Below are positions 44,733 to 53,478 of a DNA stretch of 64,000 bases, in pieces. The notes below the pieces were generated by a model. That model ran no database searches. It was not told where the DNA came from and saw only the letters and a list, made by a program, of their open reading frames with translations. Where the stretch lies: positions 434,001 to 498,000 of the forward strand of contig CAWIFR010000005.1 of assembly GCA_963835465.1 (NCBI GenBank). Direction: 5' to 3'. Within the stretch, counting starts at the first letter, position 1. Each line of letters opens with the position of its first letter. Both the position numbers and the translations under genes were made by a program. The DNA comes from Bog-756 sp963835465 (GTDB taxonomy: Bacteria > Actinomycetota > Acidimicrobiia > Acidimicrobiales > RAAP-2).

Positions 44733-44753
44733 CCGCAGCTGCGCTAGCTGAGG
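44733..44753. repeat. Hairpin repeat locus 14, degenerate
   Basis: CGCAGC (44734-44739), TGCGCTA, GCTGAGG (44747-44753). It is the start of the 118-bp duplicated segment shared with 42224-42341. Confidence 0.45.
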
Positions 44754-44762
44754 GTCTCCCAG

Positions 44763-45303
44763 TCAGCTCGGACGCCGAGAAGCGCCCGGTCGGGCAGACT
44801 CGTCCAAAGCGTGGCGAAGCATAGGTATCGCTTGAGGTGAAAGGTCGTCTTCGGGAAGGTATTCCTCGTAGAGCGCCAAAGCATCGTTGACAGAAATGAT
44901 CTGGCACTTTTCGAGCAACGACTCGATGTCAGCTTCGTCTCGCCTTCCCCTACTCGCTCGCATCTTCATGGCCAGCAAGGTGCGCTCGTCGGCCACGACC
45001 ACCTCGACACTTCCCACCTTGATGACCGGTCGCCATTCGGGCTCACTGGCTATTGGGAAGTACACCTTCACCGAGTCGTCGAGCCAGTTGGATCGCAGGC
45101 CACGTCGTTCGGCGACCTCGGCGGCCATGGCCAGCACCTCGTCGGTCGGATTGCCGGACCCATCCACATCGTCCGTTGAAACCTCGATTGGTACGCAAGA
45201 ACCATGGCGGCACCCCAACGAGATAGATCCGGGCAATCACGCCACGCTCATCCAACTCCTGGGCAAGCTCACGGAGTGCGCCTTCTATCTCGCCCCGATC
45301 CAT
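44763..45303 (-). pseudogene. DUF6036-type nucleotidyltransferase (toxin-like), frameshifted
   Basis: The ATG at 45303 opens MDRGEIEGALRELAQELDERG and IARIYLVG, the strand before the usual GGAA motif. At least one shift between 45240 and 45180 leads to TDDVDGSGNPTDEVLAMAAEVAERRGL, then VEVVVADERTLLAMKMRASRGRRDEADIESLL, typical of DUF6036 and related nucleotidyltransferases. It ends ARPGASRRPS. The partner gene overlaps its start. If the indels are real, the active site is lost. Confidence 0.65.
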
Positions 45304-45545
45304 CGGATGCTCTGCAGTTCCCGTTTCGCTGCCAGGATGCCGTGCCGAACAGACGCGGCCGTTGCCAGCTCCCAAGCATGCAGCCCTCTATTGTCGGAGA
45401 GATACCAGAGGGGTCGAGTGACACGGGCCTTCTCGCCGGTCCAACGTGGAGTCGCCACGGCACGGGTGGCCGCTTCGTCCTGGACCACCGCGGCAATAAA
45501 TGTGTCCAAGCGTGTGTCACCGGTCAGTCCAGGCGGGGTGCTCAC
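45285..45545 (-). CDS. Partner protein of the DUF6036 gene (putative antitoxin)
   Basis: An 86-residue protein overlapping the start of the nucleotidyltransferase gene by 19 bp. The region LDTFIAAVVQDEAATRAVATPRW, then LWYLSDNRGLHAWELATAASVRHGI and LAAKRELQS resembles small proteins often encoded just before DUF6036 genes. No DNA-binding motif is obvious. The role as antitoxin is inferred from operon position. Confidence 0.5.
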   Translation of the reverse strand: MSTPPGLTGDTRLDTFIAAVVQDEAATRAVATPRWTGEKARVTRPLWYLSDNRGLHAWELATAASVRHGILAAKRELQSIRWIGAR

Positions 45546-45654
45546 AAGGTGGGTGAAATCCTGGGCGCTGGCGGAGGATTACGTATCGGAATGGGAGGGG
45601 GTCTCCCCCCGGAGCCCTGTTGATTGCATGCGGATTGATGAGTACAATATATGC

Positions 45655-46023
45655 ATGGCTACGCAGGTAGATGATCCAACGGCCGCTCAGGTGGCATGGG
45701 CATCGGATACCTTCAAGCTGTTGGCCGACCCGACCCGGCTGCGGATCGTCTGGACACTGCTGCACGGCGAGCACTCGGTCAACTCCCTGGCCGACCACGT
45801 GGGCGCCCAGCCCTCGGCTGTCTCCCAGCACCTCGCCAAGCTGCACCTGGCCCGCGTCGTGAAGAGGCGGCGCCAGGGGACCTTCTTCTTCTACTCGATC
45901 CAGAACGAGCATCTCGGCCGACTGGCCACCGAGGCGTTGTTCAGCGCCGACCACGCGGTCTCCGACCTGCCCGACGAACACCGGCATGAGACGGTCGGGC
46001 TGGACACCCCGGAGTCCGCATGA
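45655..46023 (+). CDS. ArsR/SmtB-family metal-responsive repressor
   Basis: A 122-residue wHTH: FKLLADPTRLRIVWTLLHGEHSVNSLADHVGAQPSAVSQHLAKLHLARVVKRRRQG, with the beta-wing TFFFYSI. His- and Asp-rich positions near the C-terminus (FSADHAVSDLPDEHRHE) fit an alpha5-type metal site as in CzrA/NmtR-like sensors. It is coupled to a CDF exporter (ATGA), so it probably derepresses efflux when Zn, Ni or Co binds. The AT-rich stretch before the ATG (GTACAATATATGCATGG) is the likely operator-promoter. Confidence 0.87.
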   Translation: MATQVDDPTAAQVAWASDTFKLLADPTRLRIVWTLLHGEHSVNSLADHVGAQPSAVSQHLAKLHLARVVKRRRQGTFFFYSIQNEHLGRLATEALFSADHAVSDLPDEHRHETVGLDTPESA

Positions 46024-47102
46024 GTACCCACCACGAACATGACCATCCGGACACCGGAGCACACAGGTCCTATGAGACCGGTGATCACGCCGGCCATGAT
46101 CATGCTCATCCGAGCAGCGTGGGCGGTTGGATCAAGAGCCTGTATATGCCTCACACCCACGACGCCCAGGGGTCGCTCGACACCGAACTGACCGCCAGCG
46201 CCGCGGGCATGCGGGTGCTGTGGGTCTCGCTCCTTGTTCTCGGCCTCACGGCCGCGGTGGAGCTCGGCGTGACCTCCCTCTCCGGATCGGTCGCCCTGCT
46301 CGGTGATGCGGTCCACAACGTCGCAGATGCGTTGACCGCCTTCCCGCTCGCCCTCGCCTTCTGGCTTGGGCGCAAGCCCGCCACCCGTCGTTACACCTAC
46401 GGCTTCGGTCGGGCCGAGGACCTGGCCGGCATCTTCATCGTGGCGGTCGTGGCCGCCTCGACGGCGTACGCCGCGATGGTCTCTGTCGAGCGCCTTGTCC
46501 ATCCCACGCCGATCCACCGAGTCGGCCTGGTCGCGGTGGCCGGATTCGTCGGCTTCGTGGGCAACGAGTTGGTGGCCCACTACCGGATCCGGGTGGGTCG
46601 CCGGATCGGATCAGCGGCGCTGGTGGCTGACGGGCAGCATGCTCGGACTGACGGCCTGACTTCGCTTGCGGTCGTGGCCGGGGCCATCGGGGTGGCGGTC
46701 GGCTTCCCCCGGGCCGATGGCATCATGGGCCTGCTCATCACGTTGGCCCTCGTCGGTGTGCTGCGGACAACCGCACGCGACATCGTTCGCCGGCTGATGG
46801 ACAGCGTGGACCCCGGACTGGTGGACCAGGTCGAGGAGGTCCTGGCGAGGGTGGAGGGAGTCGACCAGGTGGAGCGGGTCCGGATCCGGTGGGTCGGCCA
46901 CCAGCTCCAAGCCGAGGCCACCATCGTCTCCGACGCGGAGCTCACGCTGGCTGCGGCGCATGGCATCGCCGAGCGCGCCCACCACCAGCTACTCCATGAG
47001 GTCCCTCGCCTGACGGAGGCTCTGATTCACTCCGACCCGGGAACTGCCGGCTCGGCCACCGGTCACGAACTCACCGCGCATCACTTCGCCCGCCCGACCT
47101 GA
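46020..47102 (+). CDS. Cation diffusion facilitator metal exporter (CDF/ZitB-like)
   Basis: An intact 360-residue CDF transporter. The His-rich N-terminus (HHEHDHPDTGAH, HAGHDHAH) may collect metal. Transmembrane metal ligands appear as GDAVHNVADAL (D95, H99, D103) and DGQHARTDGL (H207, D211), the H/D pattern usual for Zn(II) or Co(II). The C-terminal domain (VEGVDQVERVRIRWVG) is the cytoplasmic ferredoxin-like regulatory domain. It exports cytosolic metal in exchange for protons. It shares an operon with the ArsR repressor. Confidence 0.92.
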   Translation: MSTHHEHDHPDTGAHRSYETGDHAGHDHAHPSSVGGWIKSLYMPHTHDAQGSLDTELTASAAGMRVLWVSLLVLGLTAAVELGVTSLSGSVALLGDAVHNVADALTAFPLALAFWLGRKPATRRYTYGFGRAEDLAGIFIVAVVAASTAYAAMVSVERLVHPTPIHRVGLVAVAGFVGFVGNELVAHYRIRVGRRIGSAALVADGQHARTDGLTSLAVVAGAIGVAVGFPRADGIMGLLITLALVGVLRTTARDIVRRLMDSVDPGLVDQVEEVLARVEGVDQVERVRIRWVGHQLQAEATIVSDAELTLAAAHGIAERAHHQLLHEVPRLTEALIHSDPGTAGSATGHELTAHHFARPT

Positions 47103-47341
47103 GCCTCGGCGCCTTACCCCTCAGCCGGCGTGGCCGGGACCTCGCCCGTCGCACGGTAATCGCATGCGCCGAGACGGGAGGCAGAGCCTTGGACTCTGAG
47201 GTTCGCGGCCGCCCTCGCCCCCGATCCTTCGGTAGCCGTTGGCTGAGGCTTCTCCTCGGCGAGGATGCAATGACCCCGATCAGGACGCCGGATGACACTC
47301 GCGGCATCAGGGGTGATCGGCTGCCGGCGCCAGCTTTCCGA
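47103..47341. other. Convergent gap between CDF and mshC-like genes
   Basis: No gene recognised. CCTCAGC at 47118 is followed by GCCGGGA, not a matching arm, so I do not count it as a member of the hairpin family. Confidence 0.4.
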
Positions 47342-48496
47342 TCAGTACCAGGTGGTGGTGTCACGCAAACCCAGGAAGTCGATCACCTCGGCGAGCACCT
47401 GGCCTCCGGCCTCCTTGGCGATGGCGAGGGAGGATGGTACGTCCAGGTCGTCGAGGAGGGCGGCGACCACCTCCTGTCGGGCCGCTTCGCTCTCGCGGGG
47501 CGTCGTGGCGCTTCGCCACATGTCGTCGAGGTGAGCGGTCGCTTCGTCGAGGGCGTTCTCCTCGAATTCCCAGGCGGCATCCCAGGGATTCGAAAGGATC
47601 AGGTACCGGACGGCAGCAGCCGGCCAGCGTTGAAGCAGGTCATGGACGAAGACCAGGTTGCCGGTGGACTTGGCCATCTTCTGTCCCCGTATCATCACCG
47701 TGCCCACGTGCATCCACGACCGGGCGAACGGGGCTACCCCGGTAAAGGCCTCGGCCATCGCCGCCTCGTAGGCGTGATGCGGGAACCGGAGGTCGGCTCC
47801 GCCGCCGTGCAGGTCCACGGTCGGGCCGAATGTGGAGATGGCCATGGCGGCGCACTCGGCGTGCCATCCAGGCCGCCCCTCTCCCCATGGACTTGGCCAC
47901 GCCGGCTCGTCTCCGGAGGAGCTTTGCCAGATGACGACGTCCAGGGGATGCTCTGCGGACTCCTCCGGTCGAGCGTCATGGCGGGCCGAGTCTTCGTTGA
48001 GCAGCATCGCTGCTTCGCTGGGGTCGAGACCCGCGGCCCTGCTTACGTGTTCCCCGTGGAAGAAGACCGACCCGTCACGTTCGTAGGCTGCTCCCTGCGC
48101 CAATAGCCCGAGGGCAAGGGCGATGACGTCGTCGACGTAGTCGTAGCTTCTCGGTTCGAAGGCCGGGCGGAGAATGCCGAGGTCCGAGGCATCGCGCTCG
48201 AATCGATAGGTCTGCTGAGTCGCCAACGAGCGCCAGGGGACCCCTTGGGATTTGGCTTCGGCCACCAGATGGTCGTCGACATCGGTTACGTTCCGGCAGA
48301 CGTCCACGTGTACGCCGGTCAGGTGCAAGACGCGCGCCGCCAGATCGGTCCACACGAACGTGGCGGCATGACCCAGGTGGGTCGTGTCGTACGGGGTGAT
48401 TCCGCATACGTACACGCGTGCGGAGCCGATGATCGGCACGCGGTCCTCTCCGACTCGGAGGGCGGCTCCTTGAGCTGCTCCGTCAGAGAGTGCCAT
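47342..48496 (-). CDS. mshC: MshC-like cysteine ligase (mycothiol biosynthesis; CysS paralogue)
   Basis: An intact 384-residue class I cysteine-activating enzyme. The HIGH region is VYVCGITPYDTTHLGHAATFVW, the form typical of MshC rather than CysS (CGPTVYD...HIGN). The zinc and adenylate site appears as GRPGWHAECAAMA with HGGGADLRFPHH, and the KMSKS loop as GQKMAKSTGNLV. MshC joins Cys to GlcN-Ins with ATP, the step before mycothiol. The ATG at 48496 has GGAAGGA upstream. It is slightly shorter than the ~410 residues usual for MshC. A CysS2-type tRNA ligase is the alternative. Confidence 0.8.
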   Translation of the reverse strand: MALSDGAAQGAALRVGEDRVPIIGSARVYVCGITPYDTTHLGHAATFVWTDLAARVLHLTGVHVDVCRNVTDVDDHLVAEAKSQGVPWRSLATQQTYRFERDASDLGILRPAFEPRSYDYVDDVIALALGLLAQGAAYERDGSVFFHGEHVSRAAGLDPSEAAMLLNEDSARHDARPEESAEHPLDVVIWQSSSGDEPAWPSPWGEGRPGWHAECAAMAISTFGPTVDLHGGGADLRFPHHAYEAAMAEAFTGVAPFARSWMHVGTVMIRGQKMAKSTGNLVFVHDLLQRWPAAAVRYLILSNPWDAAWEFEENALDEATAHLDDMWRSATTPRESEAARQEVVAALLDDLDVPSSLAIAKEAGGQVLAEVIDFLGLRDTTTWY

Positions 48497-48688
48497 TGCC
48501 GTCCTTCCGTAGTGGTAGCCGGTCGGTTGGGGGGATCCTGCCTCGGACGCCCGCTTCGTCGGGCCCCCACTGAACCTACATGCAGATGATCTCACCTCCG
48601 GCGGCATGGCGTAGTGCTCGCCGACGGTGATGCTTCGGGTCGGGGGGGTCCCAGCCCTCCGGCGCCAGCAGTGGCGACGTTCCACGCC

Positions 48689-49273
48689 TCAGAGGTTCGG
48701 AAAGCTGCCCTTCTGGTAGGCCACCGATCCGGCGGCTGCGGCGAGGACCTTCGAGGCCTGGCACACTTTGGGCACGCCATTCGCCGGGAGCTTCGCCTCC
48801 CCGAAATACGTTCCCACTCCGAGCACGCTCGCCGGCAGTGTCCTGTACGGAGTACCTGTCTTGACGGGTTCGGCCTGCCCGTTGATGATCGTGTACCAGC
48901 AGTCTCTCTTCGTACTGGACTGCACGGCCATGATGACGCCGTTCTTGTCAGGTGCCACATAGATGCTGATGTGGCTGTGATCAGTGGAGGCCGCTGTCTG
49001 GAAGGTCAGTGACTTCTCGGTGGCGTTCAGCGTCTTGATGAGATTGGCCACCGGCTGATAGTTCTGGTTCGACGCGTAGAAGGTCGTCTGGGAATCCAGG
49101 AGGGCCGTATTCGAATTGGCCTGGGCAACACGTCCGACCGCCGACCTGGTGACGCCAAGGAAGGTGGGGATGGCGATCGCCAGCAGAATGGCGAGAATGA
49201 GGAGGGTGACCATGACTTCGATCAGCGTGAACCCACTGTCGTAGATGTGCCGGGCGCGCCGTGCCTCGATCAT
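48689..49273 (-). CDS. Type IV pilin-like protein
   Basis: About 194 residues. A short leader MIEARRARHIYDSG is followed by FTLIEVMVTLLILAILLAIAIPTFL, the prepilin peptidase site (G/F, Glu at +5) and hydrophobic helix of type IV pilins. The C-terminal globular part has two Cys (RDCWYTI and PKVCQASK) that could form the D-loop disulfide. Longer in-frame starts exist upstream. No assembly genes are in the window. The upstream ORF on the same strand is secreted-protein-like. Confidence 0.85.
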   Translation of the reverse strand: MIEARRARHIYDSGFTLIEVMVTLLILAILLAIAIPTFLGVTRSAVGRVAQANSNTALLDSQTTFYASNQNYQPVANLIKTLNATEKSLTFQTAASTDHSHISIYVAPDKNGVIMAVQSSTKRDCWYTIINGQAEPVKTGTPYRTLPASVLGVGTYFGEAKLPANGVPKVCQASKVLAAAAGSVAYQKGSFPNL

Positions 49274-49427
49274 CAGGTTGACCGTATTGGTGGAGATCTC
49301 GGCGCTCCGCTGCCTGATGGGATGCACGGACCTACCCTTCCGTTCAGCTCGTGCTGCAAATCCGATGCCCATACGATCGACACGTTTTGCCGTCGGCTGA
49401 AGAATCCGACCGTTCGGCCTGGTAGTG

Positions 49428-49990
49428 CTACTGATTTGTCTTGACCGCTGCGGACCACCGGACGGGGGAAGTGGTCGAAGTACACGGTGTAACGGTCGGA
49501 GTTGTCCTGGTGTGCGTGGTATTGGCGGGAAGTCCCACCGGCTTGGGCCCCAGACCCCGACTGCACCAGTCCGACACCCAGGCGACGAACGAGGCGTAGA
49601 CCTTGTACGCCGAGCGACTCGGTGGCCGGATCGGGGACCGTGGCCGTGGGCGGGATGCCCGGCACTGCGGCGGCGCCGGTACTGGTGCTTGCTCCCGTTT
49701 GGTACCCACTGGTCGTCGAGGCGCTGGTGTCCACTGTGGGGAACGGGAGATCGAGTTGATAGGGCGTCTGCACCCCCATGTCGATCAGGCCGGCCAGTGC
49801 CGGCTTGATCGAGACCGATCCGGAAGTCTGCGTCGAGGATGACGGGGTCGATGGCACCGGGGACGACGGCACCGGGGACGACGGCTGTCCTGTCGATGGG
49901 GTGGGGCCGGCCAATGCGATGCAGGCCGACAGCAGAAGCAGAGGTAGCGGCAACGAGTAGTCCGACGGCGGGGTGTCGGAAGCGTCTCAC
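49428..49990 (-). CDS. Putative secreted/lipoprotein upstream of the pilin, frame uncertain
   Basis: The region encodes a hydrophobic stretch PLPLLLLSACIALAGP with a lipobox-like LSAC, then a Ser/Thr/Pro-rich linker (TGQPSSPVPSSPVPSTPSSS). A different frame holds SAYKVYASFVAWVSDWC near the end and a stop at 49428. A GTG at 49990 (RRFRHPAVGLL) would supply a positive n-region only through a frameshift. So either a secreted accessory gene with one or two indels lies here, or only part is real. The product is unknown. Confidence 0.35.
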
Positions 49991-50101
49991 GAGATCATGC
50001 TGGTGGCTGTTGATTACGAAAGCAGGAGCATTCTGCGATGATCCTCGGGCGCTCGACCGCGTCCATTCAGTAGATCGATCCGAGCGCTGGTACTCGTGGG
50101 T

Positions 50102-51037
50102 TCACTCGATCCGCACGGCGGCACCCACCTTGTCCGCCGGGTAGACCGTGGTGCTGGACAGTGGAGCACCGCTCCGCCATGGACGCGCATACGTCAGCCA
50201 GATCACGGCAGTACCCAACAGGATCGTGGACAGGACCCAGCCCAGGGCTGGAGTACTGAGGCCGACGTACTTCAGCCCCGAGGCGAGGATCACGAACGTG
50301 ATGGCTGGTCGGATGTATCTGTCGGGTGCTCGCGAGGAGATGAAGGACCCCAGGATGACCGCCGGAATACTGCCGATGATGATCGACGTGGTGACCGAGA
50401 ACTCGACGTGACCGAATGCGAGGGCTCCCAGCGCGGCGGCGGCCGTCAAGGGCACCGCCTGGGTCAGGTCGGTACCTACTAGCTGATTGGCGCCCAGCAT
50501 CGGGTACAGGAAGAGGAGCATCACGATCATCAGCGATCCCGACCCGACCGAGGTCATTCCCACGATGAGCCCTCCGACGGCGCCGATCAGCACGGTGGGG
50601 AACGGTCTCACGGCGAGGTCGTGCACGACGGCCTTGCGTTCGTGGCCACCCTTGCGATCGACGAAGTAGCGGACCACCATGGCCGTTGCTCCGATGAGGA
50701 GGGCCGCTCCGAGTGCCTTCTCGATGTTGGCCTGCGATGTCTTGGCGTGACCCATCAGATGGAGCAGGTAGGCACCGAGAAAGGCCATGGGCACCGATCC
50801 GATCACCATCCATCCGACCAGGCGGAAGTTCACCGTCCGTTTGGTCATGTGCACGGCGGCCCCGAATGGGCGCATGAAGACGGCGGCGACCAGATCACTC
50901 GAGATGGCGGTCGACGGCTTGACGCTGAACAGCAGGATCAGCATCGGCGTCATCAAGGCTCCGCCCCCTGCTCCCGTCAGCCCCACGAGAAAGCCGACGA
51001 AGGCGCTGCCGACGACGATGTACGGATTGATATCCAC
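50102..51037 (-). CDS. TauE/SafE-family membrane exporter
   Basis: An intact 311-residue membrane protein with about eight helices. The paired family motifs are visible: FLVGLTGAGGGALMTPML near the N-terminus and GLIVGMTSVGSGSLMIVM in the middle, plus TDLTQAVPLTAAAALG. TauE/SafE proteins export sulfite, sulfoacetate or similar anions; the substrate cannot be told. The ATG at 51037 is the first Met before the first helix. It is monocistronic as far as can be seen. Confidence 0.9.
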   Translation of the reverse strand: MDINPYIVVGSAFVGFLVGLTGAGGGALMTPMLILLFSVKPSTAISSDLVAAVFMRPFGAAVHMTKRTVNFRLVGWMVIGSVPMAFLGAYLLHLMGHAKTSQANIEKALGAALLIGATAMVVRYFVDRKGGHERKAVVHDLAVRPFPTVLIGAVGGLIVGMTSVGSGSLMIVMLLFLYPMLGANQLVGTDLTQAVPLTAAAALGALAFGHVEFSVTTSIIIGSIPAVILGSFISSRAPDRYIRPAITFVILASGLKYVGLSTPALGWVLSTILLGTAVIWLTYARPWRSGAPLSSTTVYPADKVGAAVRIE

Positions 51038-51573
51038 GAATGCCCCCGCTTCGGATCGCTTGCCGCCCCTGAATCAGGCTAACCATGCCAATATAGTAGG
51101 AAAGCGGCGGTAAAGTCTAGGGGATTACTAGGGTGGCCCCTCCTCATCACGGTCGGCTCTGCGTCGACCGCAGAATGCTCACCGGATGGGCGTGCAGCCC
51201 GGAGGCTTCAGCAGCATGACCGGGAGGTCCGTCACGACGCCGGATCGGCCATCAGCCCGCTGTCGGACATCGAGATCGGAGGAGCGGCGCAACCGGCAGA
51301 CCGACCGCCGCGTCGACGTCGAGATCCCGCCCGGATTTCGCCGGCCGGCCCCCCGCTCCCAGGCGATGGGCATCGAGAAGGAGGGTTTGCGCTCCTCGGC
51401 CGACCGGGCAGACAGCGACGTGACGGCCACATCGGCCGTTGCCCCGTCGAAGGTTCAGGGCTGCGGGGTGGTGACTCCAGCAGCCCTGCCGCCGGTGTAC
51501 CTCCGGCTAGGATTTGGGGGGTGAGGGGGGTTCGAACGGCAGCCCTCCGCCATGGCCGATCACTGGCGGTCCG
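51038..51573. other. Gap between TauE/SafE and STAS genes
   Basis: No supported gene. Overlapping ORFs on both strands (about 51180-51520) are Arg/Ser-rich and look like GC-driven open frames. An AT-rich TAATATAGTAGG-like stretch near 51090 may be the TauE promoter. Confidence 0.35.
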
Positions 51574-51903
51574 GTGACAGCAGAGTTCTCACGCAAGGTA
51601 GTTGACCTGGGAAATGTTCAGTTGGTCGCGCTCGAAGGCGAACTGGACATGGATACCGCGGAGGGTCTGTCCGGCTGGTTGGCGGAGCGTTCGGGCTCAA
51701 ACGTGGTCGTCGACCTGTCCGGCCTGTCCTTCATGGACAGTTCCGGAATCAGTGCATTGGTCACGGCAAGGAATCACCTGGCCCAGGCGGGCAACGAGTT
51801 GCTACTGACCCGGCCTGCACCGATAGTGAAACGGGCACTGGAGGTGGTGGGGCTGGCCAGCTGGGTTCACGAATGGGATCCCAAGTGGGAGGCCGACGAC
51901 TGA
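51574..51903 (+). CDS. STAS-domain anti-sigma factor antagonist (RsbV/SpoIIAA-like)
   Basis: A 109-residue STAS protein: VVDLGNVQLVALEGELDMDTAEGL, then VVVDLSGLSFMDSSGISALVTARN with the phosphorylatable Ser in MDSSG. In partner switching the dephosphorylated form binds an RsbW-type kinase and frees a sigma factor. The GTG at 51574 gives the usual family length. The adjacent HATPase gene at 52217 is the natural partner. No sigma factor gene is seen in the window. Confidence 0.85.
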   Translation: MTAEFSRKVVDLGNVQLVALEGELDMDTAEGLSGWLAERSGSNVVVDLSGLSFMDSSGISALVTARNHLAQAGNELLLTRPAPIVKRALEVVGLASWVHEWDPKWEADD

Positions 51904-52216
51904 GTAGGGCTCGTCGGTCAGCACCTGCGATCGGCTGCCTGGTGTGCAACTCCCTCGCTGGTGCCCCCACGACGCTCGGAGGGTGGCCAAACGATCAATC
52001 TGCGCAGGCCAGTGGAACTCCGTGTGCCCGCAGGCGTTCGTGCGGTCAGCTCGCCGTATCCCGGCGGCACCCGGGAGGCCGGGGATCCTGTCCATGGTCG
52101 GCCCGTGATGTTTGCGGCTCCGTCCCTGGGGAAGGGGTTCTGCCAAAGGAGCAGGTAGATGCCGACAGGTAGCGGCGCGCGGGTGCGCAGCCACCCCTTC
52201 GGTTGACTACGAACCT

Positions 52217-52741
52217 GTGCGGGCCGGTATGTGTCGTCTAGCGAGAGCAGAGTTCGCGTCGGAACCCTCGGCCCCTGCTGCTGCTCGCCATTGGGTATCG
52301 ACCCTCCTCGGGCGCTGGGAGCTTCCGTCGTTGGCGGACACCGCCGATCTCCTGACGAGCGAAATCGTCACGAACGTCATCCGACATGTCAACGCCGGTT
52401 CCGGCCCGAGGGTCAGAGCGGCGGTGGCCGACGGCTATCTCGAAATCGGCGTCGTGGACGGCGGCCCCGAACGACTACCCCACCTGACCACCACCGCTGA
52501 TCCCGGCGCGACCGGTGGACGGGGCCTGGCCATCGTCGACGCCCTTGCCAGCGAGTGGGGAACGATGGTCCTTCCTGCCACCAAGGAAGTCTGGTTTCGG
52601 CTGGAAGTCCCCGACTGGTCCTACCGGTCGAGCTGCAGGTGCCGGCTTCAGGAGCGCGAGATGGTGGTGCTCGGATCCGGACGGCCGGCCCACGCCAATG
52701 AAGGGCCCTGGGATGACCATCGCCTTCCGCACCACGCCTGA
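52217..52741 (+). CDS. RsbW/SpoIIAB-like HATPase anti-sigma kinase
   Basis: About 174 residues with a GHKL ATPase fold. The N-box is LLTSEIVTNVIRHVNAG, the G1 region is VVDGGPERLP and the G2 region is GATGGRGLAIVDALASEWG. The GTG at 52217 gives the core domain; longer frames lack conservation. The C-terminus after FRLEVPDWSYR is probably an unrelated extension. It likely phosphorylates the STAS protein and regulates a sigma factor or phosphatase pathway. Confidence 0.8.
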   Translation: MRAGMCRLARAEFASEPSAPAAARHWVSTLLGRWELPSLADTADLLTSEIVTNVIRHVNAGSGPRVRAAVADGYLEIGVVDGGPERLPHLTTTADPGATGGRGLAIVDALASEWGTMVLPATKEVWFRLEVPDWSYRSSCRCRLQEREMVVLGSGRPAHANEGPWDDHRLPHHA

Positions 52742-52904
52742 GCGGGCGGCGCAGAGACGGGCGCGGCCGATCCGGGTGGTGGCTCCAGGCTTGCATGGTC
52801 CACCAAAGGCGGTAGATCCCCACCTCGCCGGATGCTTGGGTCGCCGGTACAGCCGTGGTTTACCGGAACCGATGCCTGCATAGTGGATGTGGGCCCCAGC
52901 GGAG
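52742..52904. other. Spacer
   Basis: Nothing recognised between the HATPase stop and the C-N hydrolase remnant. Confidence 0.35.
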
Positions 52905-53300
52905 GTGGTCGGGGGTGACCCTCACCCCGCTCGGACAGGGAGCGGGCCTCCACGGGATCCCGGCCGACTACACGCCGACGGCGAGGTTCGTCGGCCTGTT
53001 CGGTGTGCTTCAGCCGCTCGACCAGGCCACTGATGCGGCAGCGGCGCAGCTCCTGGCCCTGCATGTCTGCAACACCTTCGACATCCGACAGGGTGCGGCC
53101 AGGGAGAGAGCCGGGCATCCTCGGTGCCTGGGGTGACGGTCTGGGACTCCGTGGTCAATCTGAGTACGCCTCGGTACGCCTACCGGATGATCGGCAATCC
53201 CGAGACCCATGTGGTGGACCTCGCCGCTGTCGATTTCACCGGGCGGGGGCGCCTGCAGGATCTGCGAACGGAGGGGTCCTTCACCGTCATCGACGTGTAG
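52905..53300 (+). pseudogene. C-terminal remnant of a linear amide C-N hydrolase (choloylglycine hydrolase/penicillin V acylase family)
   Basis: One frame reads LTPLGQGAGLHGIPADYTPTARFVGLFGVLQ and AAQLLALHVCNTFDI; a second, after a shift near 53115, reads GVTVWDSVVNLSTPRYAYRM and PETHVVDLAAVDFTG to a TAG at 53298. This corresponds to the C-terminal half of Ntn-type choloylglycine hydrolases (GLPGDFTSxxRFVR..., then the ...Y-YRxxxN...DL pattern). The N-terminal catalytic Cys region is absent, so it cannot be active. The family match is from memory. Confidence 0.5.
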
Positions 53301-53478
53301 CCGGGGCCCAGCCCCCTCACGAGGCCGCAACCCGACCCGACCCGCCCCCTGGTTCCAAACCGCCTCCAGGCGGGCACCCAGACGGCCAAGGGTGGGACTT
53401 ACGGCCCTGTCCGCCCTGTCGTCGGCGGGTGGAGAATCGTGATGGGGCGGAGCGCCCTGGTCGAGTTGGAGGTTGGTC

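Noticed and set aside
7619..44753. Hairpin repeats as rho-independent terminators
   Set aside because: No T-runs follow them, and many lie in divergent gaps upstream of both genes.
7619..44753. Hairpin repeats as a CRISPR array or classical attC integron array
   Set aside because: Spacing is kilobases rather than ~65 bp, gene orientations are mixed, no attI or IntI is seen, and arms lack the GTT core of attC.
51186..51524. 112-codon ORF and its antisense counterpart
   Set aside because: Both strands are open with Arg/Ser-rich composition; neither has a recognisable domain.
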